Notes: a model not told the origin generated them from the sequence alone. DNA of 64,000 bases from Lamellibrachia satsuma (GCA_033239005.1 BSQZ01000009.1:8590752-8654751); one strand, 5' to 3'; numbered from the stretch's first letter, positions 19,401-33,210 are shown. A program made the numbers and translations.

Positions 19401-20160
19401 TGGCTGACAATGCTAACTGCTAAGAACTGCCAGCTGAGTCTTCCTGTGTAGAAGTGATGTGACTCAAGTCAGACTGCCTGCAGCCCATAACCAGTATAAA
19501 TATAATCTGGAGCCAGCAGTCTGACTAAAAATTACAAAGGTGATTTTGAGCATGTTATATTGGCATGTGCTAACCCTCTCAACAAACAGCAGTCTAAGAG
19601 CAGAACATATAAATTGCAAACTTCTAATATAAACAGATTGCAAATTGCAACACTGCCTTTGTACACAAAAGAACACAAAATGAACTGCATGTAAATTGGT
19701 CTCGTGTGGTCTTTATTCAAAACAAGGACAAACACACTTTATTCAAATTGCCACGCATCCCCTTTGTTCCAATTTGGATAAATCTTCTCACCTCTACCCA
19801 TTCAAATGATGTGCATGTTTAGCGGTGGGTGGGGGTAATGTTTAGTCACTGGTAGACTAACTGCACATATATTGGTTTAACGGGTATTGTTATATCAAAG
19901 CATGTGGTTTATGAATTGTCAATTGCAGTAAAGAAGAGATTCCAAGCAAAAACTGATTTTATGAGTCATACCATGTCTGTATGTTTGTAAACGGGAAGGG
20001 CTCGTAAAAGGTAAATGTATGTTTAGGAATGGAAATGTCATAAAAATGTACTTAAACTCGTGATAATGTACTCCTACTCAGCTTTTAGCAATGTACTCGT
20101 ACTCATCCATCATCAATGTACTCGTACTTGTACTCATGAAAATATACTCGGCCCCAGTTT
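19401..20160. other. Spacer between LINEs
   Basis: No gene seen. Around 20055-20150 short related blocks (gtactcgtactc variants) recur four times, possibly the end of an unidentified repeat. Confidence 0.4.
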
Positions 20161-20189
20161 TGTTTGGTTAACAGGATTACACAACAGCA

Positions 20190-23100
20190 CACATAAGACA
20201 CGAATGAAGCGTACGGACGCGGTTGACTATGCATACACACGCGACGGGCGCATCATCTGCAGCATCAAAGGCAACAAGATCACAATCCAGTCGCCTGATG
20301 ATCTGTTTAAAGTTGGAATTGATCAACCAGATCTCAAGGCACTGGGACTTGGGTCCTACGTTCTCGGTGTAGAATAGGACGGGGAAGGAAGATACTCTTG
20401 TGAAGACGGAGGAACTAAGAGTTTAATTACAGAACAGAACTCTGCTTTGCAACCTGCTGTAACTAATATCAAATGTGTTCTACTTAATGTTTGTGGCTTA
20501 ATGACCAGGCTGAGATCGCCTGACTTTGATTTCTTTATTTCAGAATATGATTTAATATTTCTAACAGAAACAAAACTGGATGATCTTGACATAATTGATA
20601 TAGATGGCTTTGATTGCCATACAATGAATAGAACAAAATTTAAATCTAAATCCGGAGGAGTAGCATTACTGATTAAGAACTCTCTGTCTAACACTATTGA
20701 AATTGTACATGGAGATACAAATTGTGTACTATGGTTCAAATCAAATGTTAATTTGCTTGGGTATGAAGCATTATGGGGAATAGTTTATATTCCGCCAGAG
20801 AATTCTATTTATTCATCAGCTAGCCTGTTTGATGATATAGAAAATGACACTGTAAACCTGAGGAATGACTTAAACAGCCCATTGTATTTAGTTGGTGACT
20901 TTAATGCCCGAACTGGTAATTTATGTGATTTTATTGAGTTTAACGATCGAAATATGATGTTGAATAACTTTGACGAAGATATAATGCAACAGTTAATGGG
21001 AAAAAATAATTCAGATAATGTAGGCATACCACTGGATAGAAACTCAATAGATAAAAAGACAAATAATTATGGACACAGGTTAATCACATTGTGTAAAAGT
21101 CTAAATGTCCATATTGTTAATGGCAGGATTGGTGTCGATAGGGACAGAGGTGCAACTACATGCAAAAATGTAAGCACTGTTGATTATATTCTTGTTTCTC
21201 CACAATCATTTAATAATATAATGGAATTTGAGGTTTTGGAATTTGATGAATTGTTATCTGATGCTCACAACCCTGTTAAAATGGGCTTTAAATGTACCAT
21301 GCAACACCCAATTGTTCCAACAATAAGGGAGGATGAGATGACTGAGAATGATGATACTGCCCAATTTAACAAACCAAAATGGGTTAAGGATTGTGAATCG
21401 AGCTTTAAAAGTAGTATTAATTTGAAGGATGTTGTAGATATAGAGAAAGATCTTGACAATTTAATGTGTAATGATATTGATGATGCTTCAGTAAATGATA
21501 TAGTAAATCGCATTAATGATATATTAAAAGTGCTGCTAAAATGGTTGGTTGTATGAAGGATAACTATAGACCTACAATGAAGGGTAAAAGCATTGACAAA
21601 AAGCTAACGATAAACCATAGTTTAATCAAGCCTGTAAAGAAAGGAGAAAACATTACTTTCAAGCCAAGGCAGTGTACTGTAAAGATAAAACTGATGTTAA
21701 TAGAAATGCCAAACATATTGCAAGTAGGAACTATAAAAAGGAAATTAACAAGCAGCACAAATTGTATTTTAAGGATTTTGCAAATAAATTAAGAAATATG
21801 AAGAGTAAGAATCCAAAGGACTACTGGAAAATTATTAATGAGTCGAAAGGTGACAAAGGTAAAGAAATCAATACAGTTAATACTAACACTTTTTTGAACA
21901 CTTTAAGAAGTTAAGTTTTAGTGAGGAGGAGGATCAGAATGACTATGATTATGAAAATTTTGCAAACAATAATAATAATATTTTTTTAAATAGTATGTTT
22001 ACAGCTGAGGAAGTAAGAAATGGTATACATAAGTTAAAAAACAACAAAGCGTGTGGGTTGGACCTAATCCTAAATGAGTTCCTAAAACATTCTGAGGATT
22101 GTATGATCTCTGTATATGTTAAATTGTTTAATGTCATACTAAAATCTGGCCATATTCCTAAAGATTGGGCCATGGGTATTATTTTGCCAATTTATAAAAA
22201 TAACGGTCCTGTAACTAACCCAGATAACTACAGAGGGATCACACTGCTCAGTTGCTTTTGCAAATTATTCACCTCTGTTTTGAATAATAGGTTAACTGAA
22301 TATATTGATGAATTGGGAATAATGGGGGAGGAACAAACTGGAGTTCGGCATGATTATTCCACAATGGATCATGTATTTGTCTTGAAAAATTTAATCGATT
22401 TATACTTAAATAAAAGGAAGCGCTTATACTGTGCCTTTGTAGACTACAGAAAGGCTTTTGACACTGTAAACAGAACATTCCTATGGTTGAAATTATTATC
22501 AAATAATATTGATGGAAACATTTTCACTGTGATATTTAACTTATATAAGGAAGCCAAATCATGTATTATGAATACATTTACAAAACATTTGTCACCTTTC
22601 TTCCCATGCAATATTGGAGTTCGACAAGGCGAAAATTTGTCACCACTAATGTTTGCATTATTTTTGAATGATCTTGAAACACATCTGTCAAATGCATATG
22701 GGGGTTTAACCTACATTTCTAGTCTAATGGAAATTTGTTTTGAAAAAGAGGACATTGTTGTGTATCTAAAGCTTTTTGTGTTGCTGTATGCTGATGATAC
22801 AATTGTATTAGCAGAGTCACCTACTCAGTTACAATCTGCACTTGACGCCCTATTTAACTATTGCAAAACTTGGAAATTGCATGTTAATACTGCCAAAACT
22901 AAGGTGTTAGTATTCTCAAGGGGGAAGATTAGAAAATTGCCAGAATTTAAATTTGGACCAAATAAGCTTGCCATTGTAGATAAGTATAACTATCTAGGAA
23001 TTAATTTTAACTATAATGGTAGATTCTCTAAAGCAATCAGACATTTATATGAACAGGCAAACCGAGCAATGTTATGTTTAATTTCTAAAGCTAGGAAGCT

Positions 23101-24158
23101 AAAACTCCCTGTTGATATCCAGTTAGAACTATTTGATTCCCTTATATGCCCAATATTGTTATATGGATGTGAAGTATGGGGATGTGAAAATATTATGTTA
23201 ATTGAAAAGCTACATAGGAAATTTTGTAAAATTTTACTTGGGGTAAACAATAGAACACATACTTCCATGGTTTATGGAGAACTTGGGCAATTTCCACTAA
23301 ATATTAAAATAAGCAGTAGATTGTTGAATTTTTGGGGAAACTATTGATGGGAAAGGAATCTAAACTGTCTTGCATTATGTATAAATTATTATATCAATTA
23401 TATGTTAAAAATATCTTTGAATCCCTTGGATTACTCATGTTAAATACATTTTAAATAACACTGGCCTATCTAACTTGTGGCTGAATCAAGAAATAGTGAA
23501 TCTTAAATGGTTTAAAGCAGTTGTCAAATTGAAACTTACTGACCAGTATCATCAGCAGTGGGGTAGTAATATTTGCAATAGCGATGGGTGTATAACCTAC
23601 AGAATAATTAAACATGATTTTAAAATGGAGAAATATTTGCTGGTGTTACCACCAAATCTATCTAGACCTCTGTGTAAATTTCGTACTTGTAATAATCGGT
23701 TGCCTATTCAGCAAGGCAGGTATAGTGGAATCGATAGGCAAGAGAGATTTTGTACTCTGTGTGATTGTAATGATATTGGAGATGAGTTTCATTATTTGTT
23801 TAAATGTACTTTTTTTCAAGAAGCTAGAATTAAATTTATTTCTAGATATTATTTTGTGAGACCAAACACTTTAAAAATGGACCAGTTGTTTAATTTGACA
23901 AGCCATGCAAAGCTAATTAAATTATGTAAATTCGTACAGGAGATTTTAAATAGCTTTAAGTTGTAAGTAGATCTTCCTGTGATACTTTTGTGTTTTGTAT
24001 TTTGGTAAAACCATTTACCAATGTAATTTATAAGTATTATTGAAGCCTAGATTACATACACTTATAGCCATCTCACATTGTAACAGTATGCAACATTGTG
24101 ATTCTCATGTAACCTAATAAGGTTTTTGAGAATAAAGTTGATGATGATGATGATGACA
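20190..24158 (+). mobile_element. Near-complete non-LTR retrotransposon with EN, RT and Cys-His tail
   Basis: 20204-20377 is an ORF1-type C-terminus (TRDGRIICSIKGN, QSPDDLFKVG). 20447-21556 is an APE endonuclease with LNVCGLMTRL, FLTETKLDD, LVGDFNAR and VDYILVS. 21995-23347 is the reverse transcriptase with NYRGITLLS, VDYRKAFDTVN, GVRQGENLSPL and LLYADDTIVLA. 23475-23966 is a C-terminal domain with FCTLCDCNDIGDEFHYLFKC, a Cys-Cys-His-Cys pattern. The 3' end has aataaag followed by (GAT)n. Frames change near 21550, 21780 and 21915 and a stop follows at 23347, so the copy is inactive, but motifs are well kept, suggesting recent insertion. The Cys-His tail is seen in several jockey/L2/RTE-X-like groups; I leave the clade open. 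It differs from the element at 15713-18932. Confidence 0.88.
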
Positions 24159-24364
24159 ATTTTATTTCGAAGCTATGTAAACGAGTGCTCCATCGCCATC
24201 ATAATAAATGATATGATATGGACGATAGCTGAAGAACCGTAATACTACAGTCAACAAGAGCTATTTGGTGTAAGTTGTGAGAGTTTCCCATGCCACATAA
24301 CATCTCTAAACTACTAGAAAGACATACATGCAACGCTGCGGCAAGCCCTGGCAATTGGCAACAT

Positions 24365-24562
24365 GTCGTTCCGTCACTAATCACGGTCCGACGACGAGGC
24401 AAGATTGGGCAATTTACGTGTTGGCGCAATAAATGGAGACAATTAACTCCGCTACAGGCACTGTCGTTCCATCACGAATCACGGTCAGATGACGAGGCAA
24501 GGTTGGGCAAGTTACCTATTGGTGCATTAAACGAAGACAATTAACTCCACCAGAGGCACTTA
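24365..24562. repeat. Tandem duplication, unit about 101 bp
   Basis: Two copies start tcgttccgtcactaatcacg (24365) and tcgttccatcacgaatcacg (24467). Both continue through gacgaggcaag and gacaattaactcc blocks. They differ by scattered substitutions, so the duplication is not very recent. Confidence 0.8.
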
Positions 24563-26492
24563 ATACGTCATCCTCGCACATCCCCGTGAGCAACCCCTTA
24601 CTGGAATATCATCCAGTTTGGATCACTTGGCCGACCGCCAAGTATCACCATTACGACCGCCGTCATCTATTAAATAACGGTTTACGCAACCAACACAGCT
24701 CGGCTTTTACGTTAATGTTTGATTACAAACAACCAAACGTGAGCAACTCATAACGCCGCTGGATCGAGTCGAATGCGTCGGTTGTGATACTGCAAACTCC
24801 CAAAGGTCATCGGAACACATTACGTTAGTTCAACATACGCTGTGAATGCCCACTGCCACATGAAATGACTCTCATAATATCAAATCATCTCAGCTGCTTT
24901 TTGGAATATATATGCACAGATATCTTTATGCTGGTCCAAATAAACACACACACACAGTGGCTAAATACGAATGACTTATTAACATTCAGACATGTATTTA
25001 AATATATTGACACTTTTAATGTACTATGAACTATTATATCCACCCAGGAAAGCTCAATGACGAAAGTTTTGATTTGGTCAAGCAAATTGAACTTAACTGG
25101 ATATATAACAACGTTCTATAACAGGACAGCATAACTCTGTGCAACCATGATCACAGCTCGCCTTGAACACATAATATTGCACGTATTGATGTTTTCCCAG
25201 GCATGCTGCATATTTAAACTACAGTTAATGGCGTATATAGGATCTTACAAAATGGAGGTCACATGGGCAAGCTTGGTCACTCATTAGTTTGCCATGCTAC
25301 CACGTAATGGCGCAACAGGTTACACACGAAAAAAAAAATGTTAAGCCAAAGGGGGGCCACGGTCCAATGCCCGCCCTAAATATACCACTGGCTACTGTGC
25401 ACCTGGTCTTGAACACTGTCATTGGAAAAGCTACTGTACCATACGTTGTCACGAGGCAGAGAAAACGTATCTGCCCACTGCATCAATGTAAACAACTGCC
25501 AAAAGTTCAAACATCAAACTAATTCAATAATACTTAACTGAACACGTCATATTAAAATGTGCCCTTCTACAAGAAATATTTACTCTTTTGTTAAGCTGTA
25601 AGAGATGGAAACTATTATTATTATCTTTATAACGTTCTCTCTCCAAACCACCACACAACACAAACTACTGAGATGATGGCCACAGTTTGAAATAGGAAAT
25701 GAATAATCCACTTTAATTTGACAGGGCACTCCCGAGTCAAAACAACTAAAAAATTGCTTATATATGAAGCAATGTGGGTACGTTTCATTCCAAACTGCCG
25801 ACAGTATCTCGGGTCTTATCGTTATGATGGAATTTGTTACGACTGCAAAAATCTTTTTTGCTTTTGACATGTTTTGGGGGATAAACTTAATCTGCCCACG
25901 AATACGTACCACTCGTACCATGTTGGAGTAACGTATTTTCTTATTATTTCTTTCACAAAATCAGTAGACCAACGAGGCCACAAAAAGTTTACTGTCGCCA
26001 CCTAGTGATCAATGTTGCTGAGAATACATTTCAATCGGTCTACTGATCTATAACACCTTGTATAATCCGACAGTGACGTACAGAAAGGAAAAGAAAGGTA
26101 GCGGAAGAGAGTAACTGGATGGGAACGTGTGTGATTAATATTTAAAAAGCACAATAGGAGGAGGATTTAGAGGAGGAAGTCGATAAGAAGAAATAGACTG
26201 GGATGGACATGAGAAGGATTGGTTAGAACTTAGCAGTGAGTGCAACAAAAGAAAAGAAGATGTCAGAACGAGAGGAAGACCAAAACTGTGTGGAAACATA
26301 CCACGGCACACGTGATGTGCATCAGAGAGGAGTGACATAGATTTACATAGACGGGGTTGCTATGAGAGTGGGTGTTGAAGGTGCTGTGGTCCTTACCGCG
26401 TGGAAGAACAAGACTTGTGGGAACAAAGGAAAGAAGAATATGACACAATATCCCAATGCACCACACATCACCAGGTGGCAGCACTAGCACCA
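24563..26492. other. Intergenic, no gene recognised
   Basis: The plus strand at 26170-26320 could be a decayed LINE 3' end (a frame reading RTRGRPKLCG resembles the GRPK motif of LINE C-termini), but this is weak. The right edge would hold the TMED 3' UTR. Nothing else is supported. Confidence 0.35.
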
Positions 26493-26729
26493 TCATGTGG
26501 CAAGCTTCATGATCTTTCCGACCTTACTGCGATCTTCAAAAAGACTGCGGATCATGAGGACCTGAACGAGTCCGACAGACACCATGATAAACAACTGCAC
26601 GCTGGACCAGAAGTTCACACGACGGAAGTTGTCTTCCAAAATGGAGCGGTCCCTTGCCTCGATCATGCGCAGCGTGTTTGTCAGCTGGATGCTGCGTGCG
26701 AGGTCTTGGTTGATTTTTCCAATCGGCAC
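26493..26729 (-). CDS. TMED1/5-like: TMED1/5-like exon 4 (last)
   Basis: Encodes residues 154-231: coiled coil, membrane segment, tail and TGA. Acceptor ttgttttcag. Confidence 0.93.
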   Translation of the reverse strand: MPIGKINQDLARSIQLTNTLRMIEARDRSILEDNFRRVNFWSSVQLFIMVSVGLVQVLMIRSLFEDRSKVGKIMKLAT

Positions 26730-29700
26730 CTGAAAACAAAATCATACGTGTCAGACCAGTCAATAAAGGTACAGACACACATGTAGGTAACTGTAACAGA
26801 AAGCATTGAACTATGCATGATATAATGCTTTGTAGGTGCCCCCAAGATATGTAACATGAAAATGTGCATCATTTTCTCGTTCAATACGTGTCTATGGAAG
26901 TGTAATTAGCGCCAACCTGATCCATAAATGGCTTTCAAGGTACAATGTGCATGCTAAGTCTAAGGTGCCCTAACTACCTGTCTCTACAAATCACCAGCAT
27001 GCACGGTCGTAGCATATTTGCCTGCATAGTTATTGCACTTTAACTCAGACAAATTCTAAAACTTTGTATGACATATCAGGCTGTTCAGACATCTAACAGA
27101 AGTCTTGTACTTATTGGAATATATAAAAGATATTTTAGACTTATTTATGTTGATATCATAATAACATTCCATTAATGTACGCATGTCACTGTATGCCTTG
27201 AATAGTTTTCCGACATGCATGCTATTTACGAAGATCAGTTTAACATAATGAATTTGTCACAGTACTCACCAGAAAATCATTGAGTTTCATATCTAAAGTT
27301 GATAGGTCATCAGGCAGAGCAGTGAACTTTTTAAACTGATCATCATCATCATCATCATCATGTTCAGTCAGAAACTCAAAGAAGACTTGTTTGTGTGAGA
27401 ACCGACTGAACGTGTTATCCAAGCAGAACCTGTAGTCGCCTTCCTTTGTTGCTTGTAACCTGTAACAACCAGCACGCACTGATCAGCTGTACACAAATGG
27501 AGGGTCATATGCTTATAGAGTGCTATAGGCATCATAATAGTATTTTTGTCACAGGTCTTGGAATCAAAGTGATTTGTCTTTGATGACATTTTTGCTCCTA
27601 TGCAGATGCGCAAATGTGGAAAACGTTTTTATTGCTGTAATAATTACTATCATCTGTAAAAGATATTGGGCAATACCTTGATATCTGTGCCGTGAAGTAT
27701 GACAAATATTTTTCACCATTTTGATTAGTTAAGACATGCAATATGTTGTCAGATAATTCAAGTTCAAGAGAAATAAATTTTCACGAAACAGTTATGAGTA
27801 ATTTATTATAATAATAGCATTTTCTTTACAGAAAATATTCCAATGGTTGTGGACGGGACAGTTGTTATTTGGCTATATCTATATTACTTCCTTAAAATGT
27901 TTATGTAAAGTGAAACCAAAGGCATCGTTTTGGGCTTTTGCACCTATAAGAATGCCTAAAAAATAACCATTTGCAACTATAACCAAGAATATCACTCAAG
28001 TGATTTACTGGGAATATGTTCTAAAAGTGTGAAATTCTAGTCTAAGTATTTTGCTAAACGTAATCAAAATAATGTAAAAAAAATAGGGATAAAAATAAAA
28101 TAGGGATTTCTGGGAAAAATGTGTAAAGTTACAAAGAACGGTACTATGCTACACCACATCATTGATGAAGTAACAGGGGGCACATATATCTACAAAATAA
28201 TTCAGTAGCATAATAATGAAGAGGGTATGGCATCATTGTTACAAAATGTACATAGTAAAGGAGATGCACAATGTAATGACTGTGAAAATATTGTTACCAT
28301 TGATGATGTTTTGATGATGTTTTGAATGGTACTAACCATGTTAAAAGTAACAAATATGATGGATACGGGTTGGTGTGGTGCATCACAAGTATACCCCGGA
28401 TGGTTTTACTATAGCCACAATTCAACATCAGGTAAAAAACAAGAGGAATTCAGCAAATGACTCTGATAACTATCTAGCCATGGCTCTTAGTAGCCTCTGG
28501 CGAAAATATTAGATTGGGTTATAATGATAAAGTGTGGATGCTTTTAAAACGAGTGATTTACAGTTTGATTTTAAACCTCAGAGCTCTACAGCTAAATGTA
28601 CATTTACATTTTGCATTAATGGAGCCTGTGAACTATTTCCAGCAGAATAAATCAGACGTTTATGTGTTATTACTAGATGCTACTACAGCATTTGATAAAG
28701 TAAATTATGTTAAACTTTTTAATTTACTAATGGGTCGAAGAATGAATCCCCATCTTATCAGATGTTTACTTTATATGTACACTAATCAACATTTAAATGT
28801 ATCATGGAACAATTCCATGTCAATGTATTTCTCTCCACTACCAATGGAGTGAAGCAGGGTGGGGCGCTGTCACCCATTTTATTCTCCATCTATATTGATG
28901 AAACGTTAACAAGACTATGCATGTCTGGATTCAGTTGTATGATTGGTGATAAGTATTATGGCGCAGTTGGCTGTGCTGATGATATATCTCTAGTAGCTCC
29001 ATCAATATATTCACTGAACAAAATGTGTGATATATGTCTAGAATTTTCATATGAATATGATTTACAATTTAACCCGTCAAAATGTTAACTTATTAAATAT
29101 GGAAGTAGCACCAACTGCCCATTTTACTTTGATGGCATACAAGTAAAACAGAGTAAAAAAGGGTTGCATGTAGGCCACATTATTGATCCTGGCACTCACC
29201 AGGCTATGGTTAAAGATATGTGTCATGATTTTATATGGTGTGTAAATGCATTATCCGCTAATTTTGGGTTTTGCAATATAAGCACAAAACGTCAATTATT
29301 TATGTTGTGCTGTACATCTTTCTACGGTGTATGTCTGTGGAACTTACAAGACAAATGTGTTGAGGAGTTTTATACTACGTGGTGCAAAAAGTACCAGAAA
29401 ACTGTTCAATCTACCAGTTTGCACTCACTGTGATATGGTGCCACTTTTAGCAGATTGTTTACCAATTCAAATTATGATTTAAATGGTGTGATTTATGCAG
29501 AGTTGTTTAAAATGCAATAACACCAGTTTGAAAATGCTCTCTCATCCAGCCCTTCAAGGTAGTGGGTCATATACATATGTATGTCTAAAAGCTTCAGTTA
29601 CATCTTGTCCAAACTCAAACTTGATGCCATGACTTTCTGTAGTATGAAATCAAACTTTTATAAAATGGTTCAAGACCACTACCAGGAGGGGCTAGATGAG

Positions 29701-31329
29701 CAGCTAATATGCAGTCTCATTTACAAAAGATGTGTTGGAGTGTATAGATAATGTGTGCAGTACTTCTCTTTTATACATATATGAGTTACGCTCAATGCTT
29801 GTTGTTTTATGTACACAGTTGCTTATATACACTGTTTTAATCAAATTGTACAATTTTTAGTACGAATAAAAAATATTATTAACGTCATTTTTTGTGGAGG
29901 CTGACATATTCATCAGTGTTTGCAATGTTGATCAATCAGTGACGAGCAGCCTCTTAACCCCCAATGTGACTGTGGTGCATATCGCGGGCGGTGCATATCA
30001 CGTGTGTTCTTAACGTGGTTGAGATGTGCAGTTACATTTTTATTTGCTTTTATGTTGGATTTACACACAGCAAAAATTCTTACAATGCTGTACCATTCAG
30101 ATGTAAACATGATTCAGCGAGGAATAGTTGTCTTTTTTTTAACAGACAGTAGTGAAGCAATGAATTCACAATTGCGGACGGGCTGGTTGGAAGCCCATGC
30201 GATATGCTACACTTTGTTCGGGTCGTGTTTTGAAGTTGATATATTTTCATCAACTAATGGGTCATGATCCTTCAAAACATCGGCGATGGATAACATTAAA
30301 GCCTGCAGCGGTACCGACAATCTCCCAGCAGGTACCTCAGCCGAAGGCTTCAACACAATGCAAATACTTGATCATGGTAAGAGAACTGTTAAATCAGAAT
30401 GCAAGGCGGTTAGTAAACAAACAATGAATGGACTATCTTGCCAAATAAGTCGATTTTAGATGCAAACAACATACATCCAAACTTACAAGTGTGTGACTAA
30501 AATCGTCTACATCTACGATCAGGCATTTAAAGTTGGAGTTGTGGGAAACCTAGTGAGCAGTCTTGACATAGGATTTTGAACAAATAAAGCAATTCCCATG
30601 CAAAAAAGATGTTCGTGTTCAACGAGCTATATTTAGTTAACCACTTGCGTGATATTCTTGATTATAGTTGCAAATGGTTAGTTTTCAATACTCTTATAGG
30701 TGCAACGGCCCCAAAATGCCTTTGGTTTTACTTTAAAAACCACTTATGGGACACACTGAATTGAGAGTTGCAGTTCATAACATAATTAATGTTGACCATG
30801 TGTACTCACTTGTGGCTCGACTCTGCCCGTCTTACTTCTGTAATGATGGGCACTCCATCCGGGTCATGTATCACAAAATTGATGTCTGTCTCACCCCCTT
30901 CAATCACCTGAAAACATGCCAGTCAAAACGATGAACTGTATGTATGCATGCATGCATGTATATTTACCAAGTTTGGATTACAAATGTAAAAAATCAGGGC
31001 TTTGCCAAAAACAGTCAAATGTTTACCCCCCTTCAGGTAGTAAGCAGTCCATGCAAGTTGCAACTACTGCACCAACAATATTAGATAACTAGTCGCTACT
31101 TCTGTATATCCTGCCTACGCAGGCAACATGTGAGCGATAGTATACCAAATTCACGCACCTGATATTCCACTTCGAATGATGTGCCCGCCCGAACGAACTG
31201 GTAAAGACATTCGTTTACACCAGGCTTTATATCAATAGTTAGATCGGTAATTAAAGAAAAGCACACCGTAACATAACAAGTTATTAAAAACAATGTACTT
31301 AGACAAAAGTGTCTGAAGTTCGAATCCAT
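26493..31329 (-). CDS. TMED1/5-like: p24-family cargo receptor, TMED1/5-like (4 exons, 231 aa)
   Basis: Join, in minus order: 31159-31329, 30810-30907, 27270-27459, 26493-26729. All junctions are GT-AG and the phases (0, 2, 0) match. p24 proteins cycle between ER and Golgi in COPI/COPII vesicles and help to sort secretory cargo. Residues 1-25 are a signal peptide; 26-130 are a GOLD domain with the Cys pair C41 (NECLYQF) and C102 (GDYRFCLDNTF). A coiled-coil stretch follows, then EARDRSILEDNFRRVNFWS, a signature of the p24-gamma group, a membrane segment at about 195-213 and a short cytosolic tail starting RSLFEDRSK. Human TMED5 is 229 aa, so the length fits. An Asp7 run (124-130) comes from an in-frame trinucleotide repeat. 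The tail ends MKLAT, so it lacks a terminal KKXX. Intron 2 holds a LINE fragment. Confidence 0.92.
27270..27459 (-). CDS. TMED1/5-like: TMED1/5-like exon 3
   Basis: Encodes residues 90-153, with C102 and the Asp7 run. Acceptor gttgttacag, donor tttctg|gtgagt, phase 0. Confidence 0.92.
27890..28045 (+). repeat. Interspersed repeat family C, copy 3
   Basis: Within TMED intron 2. Contains ccatttgcaactataaccaa, then gaatatcactcaagtgattt, matching the copies at 1735, 2195 and 30600. Confidence 0.75.
28140..29540 (+). mobile_element. Degenerate LINE reverse-transcriptase fragment in TMED intron 2
   Basis: 28514-28852 contains DVYVLLLDATTAFDKVNYVK; 28804-29088 continues GVKQGGALSPILFSIYIDE and then GCADDISLVAPS, the catalytic block, followed by FNPSK. 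These are palm motifs of a non-LTR RT. The usual YADD is CADD here. Frames are broken by stops and shifts, including a stop at the end of the FNPSKC line. 29164-29433 is C-terminal sequence of the same element. It lies antisense to the TMED gene and resembles neither of the other LINEs closely. Confidence 0.8.
30600..30750 (-). repeat. Interspersed repeat family C, copy 4 (inverted to copy 3)
   Basis: The minus strand reads taaccatttgcaactataat, then caagaatatcacgcaagtgg. With copy 3 it brackets the LINE fragment in opposite orientation. Confidence 0.75.
30810..30907 (-). CDS. TMED1/5-like: TMED1/5-like exon 2
   Basis: Encodes residues 58-90 (VIEGGETDINFVIHDPDG...), too short to stand out as an ORF but matching the GOLD middle of p24-gamma proteins. 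Acceptor tgttttcag, donor cacaa|gtgagt, phase 2. Confidence 0.88.
31159..31329 (-). CDS. TMED1/5-like: TMED1/5-like exon 1
   Basis: Encodes residues 1-57: signal peptide and the first GOLD strand with C41. The ATG at 31329 is the first in frame and begins the hydrophobic signal. Donor is tatcag|gtgcgt, phase 0. Confidence 0.9.
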
Positions 31330-32045
31330 TTTTGGTCACTGTGTGCGCTTACGTCGACGAACGAGGTCGCTGCACTTACAACGGAAATACTGATATTAGT
31401 ACATGTTGTAAACACCAGGGCGCGCCACTCTTAATCGTTATCCTGAACTACTGCTGCCGAATGTTAGCAGTATATATTTCTTTTAAAACGATGAACTCTT
31501 CTACAACATATTAAAGAGCTGTCAAGAGAGTTCCATAGGATTACACCTCTAGCTTAAATACACATTCTCTTTAAATTGGTACGAGCATAATTTTATTTAA
31601 AAGTGGGACTTTGTCTAGTTACAAAGACTGACTTGTACAATGTAAACAACTTTTGTATATTCACTGGTATCGTATTTCCACAATATGAGGTACTTTCATG
31701 TTACGTTACTCGGGGAATTGACCAAAAGTGTGGTCTAACCTCTTAGTTCTACAAGTTAAACGCACAACCTTTTTTGTAACAATACAAACCAATTTAGAGT
31801 AGTAGCTTATGTATTGCCCCATACTTCGATGCAGTACATTATACATGGCGGAAAGAGAGAATGGTATAAAATAAGCATTCCACATTTGTCAATGACAAAG
31901 CTGGCTCTGTACATTATGGCATGACCCTTAGAGAGCATATATTTTATCATTGAAACCTGTTTTTTCACGTTAATTTATTATCAATCAAAACATCGTCAAA
32001 ACACAGTCAAAACCCCGTTCCTCCGTCCCTCCGTCCCCCCGCCTG
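31330..32045. other. TMED upstream region
   Basis: This holds the 5' UTR and presumably the promoter of the TMED gene. I can identify no TATA box or other defined element, and no other gene. Confidence 0.4.
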
Positions 32046-32117
32046 TATGTCCCTCCGTTTCTCTCCCTGCGTCCTCTCTCCTTCCTCCCTTCCTCCCTCC
32101 CACCTCCCACCTCCATC

Positions 32118-32574
<457 letters not shown>

Positions 32575-33210
32575 TGCGCTTCACACTTGTCGACTCGAGT
32601 CGCAAAAGCTTACTCGACCCGCTCATTTTAACGATTTGTGATTTGACTTTTTAGACCATGACTGGGAACGTCGATTCGACTCGAGCCTATGATCGACTTG
32701 CGGCGCGAATAATTTGTTAATTTGGTTAATTTGTTTTCCACCTACCGTCAATAATAACAATATGTTGCTACATTTAACTGCACTGGCACCTGTGGATTGC
32801 ATTATTCTTTGCAGTGTCTCGAAACTAGGCTACACGAAATGAGACCATGTTGTTGTAATAGATAAGCTAATATTGCTAATAACTTGATCGTTTTATCACA
32901 AATATTTCATTGGATAGGAAGCGCATGCAGCATGTATTTAAGTGTCACTTGACTTGTGATTTGAAGCCTACTTATTTAAATAAAATCGATAAAAACCGAG
33001 AACGAAACGTCACAATCCTTATAACATTTTTATTACATTTTAGACCTATTTCGAAAACTCGGACATTTCTCGAAGGTATTTCCGACATGTTGTTGTAATA
33101 ACATCAGATGCCACACATTTTCTCCAGTTATATTCACATGTGTCGTAGGTGAAACGCGCGTTTCGGCAAAATATGTACAAATTAATTCACCTCCTTGTAT
33201 GGCATGTGGA

